A stretch of DNA of 16,303 nt. Origin: an uncultured Burkholderiales bacterium. GTDB lineage: Bacteria > Pseudomonadota > Gammaproteobacteria > Burkholderiales > Burkholderiaceae_C. Shown one piece after another: positions 13,058 through 16,303 of the stretch. Every line of letters begins with the position of its first letter. Positions within the stretch are counted from its first letter, which is position 1. The notes below the pieces were generated by a model. That model did no database searches. It saw only the letters and a program-made list of their open reading frames with translations, and was not told the DNA's origin. The position numbers and the translations under genes were made by a program. The stretch covers positions 1 through 16,303 of the forward strand of contig CAIQIL010000607.1 of the NCBI GenBank assembly GCA_903871865.1, in the 5' to 3' direction.

Positions 13058-14587
13058 ATGAATTTGCGCACGACACTGATGGCCGCACCCACCGCGGTCA
13101 GCCTGGTGCTGCTGGCCAGCCTGGTGGCCGTGCTGGTGGCGATGAACCGCTACGAGTCCCGCGTGTCGGCCACGCACGCGCAGGCCGCATCCCACCAAGA
13201 CACCATTTCGGCTGCACAGCAGCGCTTGTCCGAGGCCCATGCCGGGCTGTACCGCACGGTCACCGTGATCGGCTCGATGAGCGACGCGGACATCACCGCC
13301 TTCCGCGGCAAACTTGGCGAGCTGGGCAAGGCCAGCCGCGCGTCGGTCGCCCAGGTGCTGTCGGGCGGTGACGCCAACACCGATGTCGCCAAGGCCTTCG
13401 ACAAGAGCCTGGGCAGCTTCATCAAGAGCGCAGACACCGCGGTGGACCTCTCGTCCATCGATCCGAACACGGGGGTCGCGGCCCTGCAGTCCGCCGATGC
13501 GGACCACAAAGCCATGATGACCTCGCTGAACGCCTTGCTCAAGCAGGTGGAGGCCGATGCCGAGGCCGACCTGACCGAGCTGCGCCAGGCCTTGATGGTG
13601 CAAGAGGTGGTGATCGGCGCAGTCGGTCTGCTGGCCTGCCTGGGCGCTTTCGGTTTCGCCTGGGCGATGCAAAAGCGCATCCTGCACGATGTGCACCTGG
13701 CGCTGGACGCGGCCAACCACGTGGCCGATGGCCGCTTCGACGTGGACCTGCGCAGCCAGCGTGACGACGAGATCGGGCAGCTCTTGGGCGCCCTGGCGCG
13801 CATGACGCACGAGCTGTCGTCCTCGATCCAGACCGTGCAGCGCGCCGCGCAGTCCATCGAGACGGCCTCCAGCGAAATCGCCGCCGGCAACCAGGACCTC
13901 AGCCAGCGCACCGAGACCACGGCGTCCAGCCTGCAGGAAACCGCGTCCTCGATGGACCAGCTCACCGGCACCGTGCGCCAGACCGCCGAGTCCGCGCGCT
14001 CCGCCAACAGCCTGGCCACCGATGCCACCGCGGCCGCCCGCCATGGCGGCGAGGTGATGCAGCAGGTGGTGAGCAACATGACCGAGATCGACACCGCCTC
14101 GCGCAAGATCAACGAGATCATCAGCGTCATCGACGGCATCGCCTTCCAGACCAACATCCTGGCGCTGAACGCGGCCGTGGAAGCCGCCCGTGCGGGCGAG
14201 CAGGGCCGCGGCTTTGCGGTGGTGGCGGGCGAGGTGCGTTCGCTGGCGAAACGCAGCGCGGACGCCGCCCGCGAGATCAAGACCCTGATCAGCAGCTCGA
14301 CCGAGCGCGTCGAAGCTGGCTCGCGCCTGGTGCAGGAGGCCGGCGCCTCCATGCAAGGCATCGTGACCGGGGTGGAGCACGTCACCCAGATCATCCGCGA
14401 GATCACGCAGGCGGCCGATCAGGAGTCCGAAGGCATCGGCCACGTCAGCCAGGCCGTGACCCGGCTGGACCAGATGACGCAGCAGAACGCCGCCCTGGTC
14501 GAGCAATCGGCCGCGGCCGCCGAAAGCCTCAAGGACCAGGCGGAGACCCTGGCCACCGTGGTGGGGCGATTCCGCCTGCGGGCCTGA
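13058..14587 (+). CDS. methyl-accepting chemotaxis protein, 4HB sensor
   Basis: A 509-residue transmembrane chemoreceptor. TM1 is at about 8-29, a helical periplasmic domain of four-helix-bundle (4HB_MCP, Tar/Tsr-like) type at 31-180, TM2 at 182-204, HAMP at about 205-258, then the cytoplasmic coiled coil. The hairpin tip that contacts CheA and CheW is intact (IDGIAFQTNILALNAAVEAARAGEQGRGFAVVAGEVRSLA region, about 358-397; given here as two adjoining motifs, IDGIAFQTNILALNAA and GEVRSLAKRS). QRTETTASSLQETASSMDQL (283-301) is a typical methylation region. It ends FRLRA with no NWETF-type pentapeptide. The start at 13058 follows AAGGAGA by 7 nt; an upstream in-frame GTG has no such site. It is the last gene of the cluster. 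Ligand unknown. Confidence 0.94.
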   Translation: MNLRTTLMAAPTAVSLVLLASLVAVLVAMNRYESRVSATHAQAASHQDTISAAQQRLSEAHAGLYRTVTVIGSMSDADITAFRGKLGELGKASRASVAQVLSGGDANTDVAKAFDKSLGSFIKSADTAVDLSSIDPNTGVAALQSADADHKAMMTSLNALLKQVEADAEADLTELRQALMVQEVVIGAVGLLACLGAFGFAWAMQKRILHDVHLALDAANHVADGRFDVDLRSQRDDEIGQLLGALARMTHELSSSIQTVQRAAQSIETASSEIAAGNQDLSQRTETTASSLQETASSMDQLTGTVRQTAESARSANSLATDATAAARHGGEVMQQVVSNMTEIDTASRKINEIISVIDGIAFQTNILALNAAVEAARAGEQGRGFAVVAGEVRSLAKRSADAAREIKTLISSSTERVEAGSRLVQEAGASMQGIVTGVEHVTQIIREITQAADQESEGIGHVSQAVTRLDQMTQQNAALVEQSAAAAESLKDQAETLATVVGRFRLRA

Positions 14588-14614
14588 GGCTCGGGTTCAG
14601 CCCGGTCTTCGGCG

Positions 14615-15523
14615 TCAGGCCGCCGTCTTGGGGTTGCGGTAGACGTCGATCAGGTCGCCCCGAGGCCCGAACAGGCGCTCGCGCCACGAGGCCTCCAGCG
14701 CCTGCGTGGCCTGCTGGCTGGGGTGGAACTTGCGGCGCCAGAAGGTGGGCATGTGGCGCAGCACCTCGCTGATGAGGGCGCCGCGTCCGAACAGGGCTTT
14801 CAGGCCCCGGCGGTTTTCGCTGAACTTGAACAGCTGCCCTTCTTTGACAAGCAGATGCACCCAGCTGGCCACCACCGGCAGGCCGATGAAGAGGCCGACC
14901 AGCCAGCCGGCCTGCTTGCGCTCGCGCTGCGTGCCGCCGATGAGGTCGAACACGTCGTAGGCCACCGATTTGTGCTCCAGCTCCTCCAGCGCATGCCAAT
15001 ACCAGAGCTTGAGCATCTCGGGGTCGGACGATGCCGCCAGGGCCTTGTCGGTCAGCCACTGCTCGGCCAGGTGGGCGGTGAAGTGCTCCATCTGCGTCGT
15101 GCAGGCCAGTTGCAGCCGGGGTGAGAAGCGCTCCAGCTGGCGCAGCCCGAAACGCACGTAACGTGCGGGCAGGTCCACGTCGAAGCCGCGCTCGCGGAAG
15201 AAGTCGTTGAGGCGGTCGTGCTCGCGGCCATGCAAGGCTTCCTGGCCCATGAAGCCGGACACCTGCGCCTTGAGCACCGGGTCGGTGATGCGGTCACGGA
15301 AGTTGCGCACCGATTCCATGAAGAAGCGCTCGCCCGGCGGGAAGATGCCGGAGAACACCACGAACACCAGGCTGGCCAGCGGGTTCTGGTCGAAGAAGAA
15401 ATAGCGCTGGGGCGCCTCGGAGAAGCGGAAGTCGATGTGGCGGGGCGGGATGCCCACTTTGGCGCCAGTGAGTGGGCCGGTGGGTGTGCCGGTGATGGCC
15501 TGGGCTGCGGTGGTGTCGGTCAT
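14615..15523 (-). CDS. PF10118-type metal-dependent hydrolase (COG3687)
   Basis: A 302-residue protein of the family annotated as predicted metal-dependent hydrolase. The residue pattern is that of a ferritin-like diiron helical bundle: Glu65 (PGERFF), Glu95xxHis98 (GQEALHGREH), Glu146 (QMEHFTAH), and Glu181xxHis184 (ALEELEHKSVAYD). Extra histidines (102, 147, 177) are close by. A hydrophobic segment at about 205-225 suggests a membrane-associated C-terminal part. The start is fixed by AGGAGA 7 nt before the ATG. It is transcribed away from a TetR-family regulator, with a palindrome between them, and is probably controlled by it. Its true chemistry is unknown; an oxygenase or oxidase is as likely as a hydrolase. 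Confidence 0.88.
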   Translation of the reverse strand: MTDTTAAQAITGTPTGPLTGAKVGIPPRHIDFRFSEAPQRYFFFDQNPLASLVFVVFSGIFPPGERFFMESVRNFRDRITDPVLKAQVSGFMGQEALHGREHDRLNDFFRERGFDVDLPARYVRFGLRQLERFSPRLQLACTTQMEHFTAHLAEQWLTDKALAASSDPEMLKLWYWHALEELEHKSVAYDVFDLIGGTQRERKQAGWLVGLFIGLPVVASWVHLLVKEGQLFKFSENRRGLKALFGRGALISEVLRHMPTFWRRKFHPSQQATQALEASWRERLFGPRGDLIDVYRNPKTAA

Positions 15524-15584
15524 GGGGCGTCTCCTGGGTGCTGCACGGCAGGTTGACGTGCACGATAATCAGTGACAGTTTGTT

Positions 15585-15600
15585 CCGAATGTTCATTCGG
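15585..15600. promoter_or_regulatory. palindromic operator, probable TetR binding site
   Basis: CCGAATG-TT-CATTCGG has perfect 7-bp arms. It lies 39 bp before the tetR-like ATG and 62 bp before the divergent PF10118 gene. A further half site ATTCGG follows at 15606-15611. Its size and location fit an operator for the adjacent regulator. Promoter hexamers near it are weak: TTGACG (15553-15558) on the plus strand and TTGAAT (15601-15606, minus strand) are candidate -35 elements. Confidence 0.65.
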
Positions 15601-15638
15601 ATTCAATTCGGATCTCTGGACGTCCGCACAGCGAAGCC

Positions 15639-16295
15639 ATGCCACGCACCCCCCGACAGCAGCGCGCCAAAACCACCGTCGAAGCCATCCTGGACGCCGG
15701 CTACATCAGCCTGGGCCGACATGGCCTGGCGAGCACGACGACCACGCACATCGCCGACATCGCGGGCGTCAGCGTGGGCTCGGTGTACGAGTACTTCAAG
15801 AACAAGGAAGCGATCTACGAAGCCATGCTGGCGCGTTTCGTGCGCGACCTGGTGGGGGTGCTGGAGCCCTTGACGCCACGCGTCGTGCGCATGCCGCTGA
15901 CCGAGGCCATCCCGACCATCCTCTACGGCGTGCAGGCCCTGCTGTTGCGCGACGAGCAGCGCTACCTGAAGTACGCCCGTGAGGTGTTCAACGCCGACCT
16001 CCGGCTGGACCTGGCCGAGGTGTCGCGCCTGTTGGGCAACATCATCGTGCAGTACCTGTTGCAGAACCCGCAGTACGCCAACCTGCGGCGTTTCGCGGCC
16101 ATGAGCTACATCTTCGTCAACGCGGGGATGTTCACGGTGATCCGGCACATGTCGGACCCCAACCCGCCCATCACCTACGACGAGCTGGTCGATGGCCTGG
16201 CCCACATGGTGAGCCACTACGTGCGCATGGAGCAGCACCTGATGCGGCGTGCCGCGCCAGGGGCGGGCGCGGCGCCGGCAGGCGCCGCCGACTGA
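15639..16295 (+). CDS. TetR/AcrR-family transcriptional regulator
   Basis: A 218-residue one-component repressor-type regulator. The TetR_N helix-turn-helix spans about 10-56, with TTVEAILDAGYISLGRHG, TTTTHIADIAGVSVGSVYEYFKNKE and the recognition helix near 43-52. Residues 60-200 are the helical ligand-binding and dimerisation region, and the tail (205-218) is Ala/Gly/Pro-rich. The Shine-Dalgarno is poor (only GCGAAG upstream), so low expression is plausible. It is divergent from the PF10118 gene with a palindrome between, the classical arrangement for autoregulation and control of the neighbour. Ligand unknown; fatty acids or hydrophobic compounds are common for the family. Confidence 0.93.
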   Translation: MPRTPRQQRAKTTVEAILDAGYISLGRHGLASTTTTHIADIAGVSVGSVYEYFKNKEAIYEAMLARFVRDLVGVLEPLTPRVVRMPLTEAIPTILYGVQALLLRDEQRYLKYAREVFNADLRLDLAEVSRLLGNIIVQYLLQNPQYANLRRFAAMSYIFVNAGMFTVIRHMSDPNPPITYDELVDGLAHMVSHYVRMEQHLMRRAAPGAGAAPAGAAD

Positions 16296-16303
16296 GGCAG
16301 CTC

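Noticed and set aside
14592..14604. CGGG-TTCAG-CCCG as terminator after the receptor gene
   Set aside because: Stem of 4 bp with no T-run; too weak to call.
1..16303. Mobile elements, CRISPR arrays, tRNA or rRNA genes, phage genes
   Set aside because: No transposase or integrase, no regularly spaced repeats, and no RNA gene signatures were seen on either strand.

Overview
The window is high-GC DNA that looks like a betaproteobacterium of the order Burkholderiales, probably Comamonadaceae or a close relative such as the Aquabacterium/Leptothrix/Ideonella group. This is inferred from codon use, protein styles (PHB-depolymerase-like esterase, free-standing Cache protein, 4HB chemoreceptor) and a TACAAT promoter placed directly on a start codon. 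I see no phage genes, transposases, tRNAs, rRNAs or CRISPR repeats. Coding density is very high, with several ATGA overlaps and abutting stops. It reads as core chromosome rather than an island.

Layout. (1) 1-912, plus: 3' two-thirds of an MBL-fold/beta-CASP RNA-metabolism hydrolase, cut by the window edge. (2) 937-3311, minus: a small membrane protein of unknown function, a DUF1275/YoaK membrane protein, and a secreted PHB-depolymerase-like esterase; the last two overlap by ATGA. (3) 3421-5883, plus: uvrD DNA helicase, apparently on a leaderless transcript. (4) 6049-6678, plus: a Dps ferritin with a histone-H1-like lysine tail. (5) 6679-8531, minus: a two-component pair, consisting of a receiver-containing NarX/DesK-type histidine kinase and a NarL/LuxR response regulator. 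(6) 8735-14587, plus: a compact chemotaxis cluster in the order mini-CheZ-like protein, cheY, cheA, cheW, periplasmic Cache protein, methyl-accepting chemotaxis protein. (7) 14615-15523, minus, and 15639-16295, plus: a PF10118-type metal-binding protein and a TetR-family regulator, divergent across a short region with a palindromic operator.

How the genes work together. The chemotaxis cluster is the centre of interest. A well-formed sigma-28 (FliA) promoter lies just before cheY, linking it to flagellar gene control. The first gene encodes a short helical protein with a CheZ-type DxxxQ motif and a C-terminus resembling the CheY-docking peptides of CheZ and FliM, so it is probably a reduced CheZ. 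The receptor has a four-helix-bundle sensor, and the gene before it encodes a secreted single Cache domain, which may be a soluble ligand-binding partner. No cheR or cheB is present, and the cluster is closed by a convergent gene. The two-component pair is transcribed away from the cluster across a shared 203-bp intergenic region.
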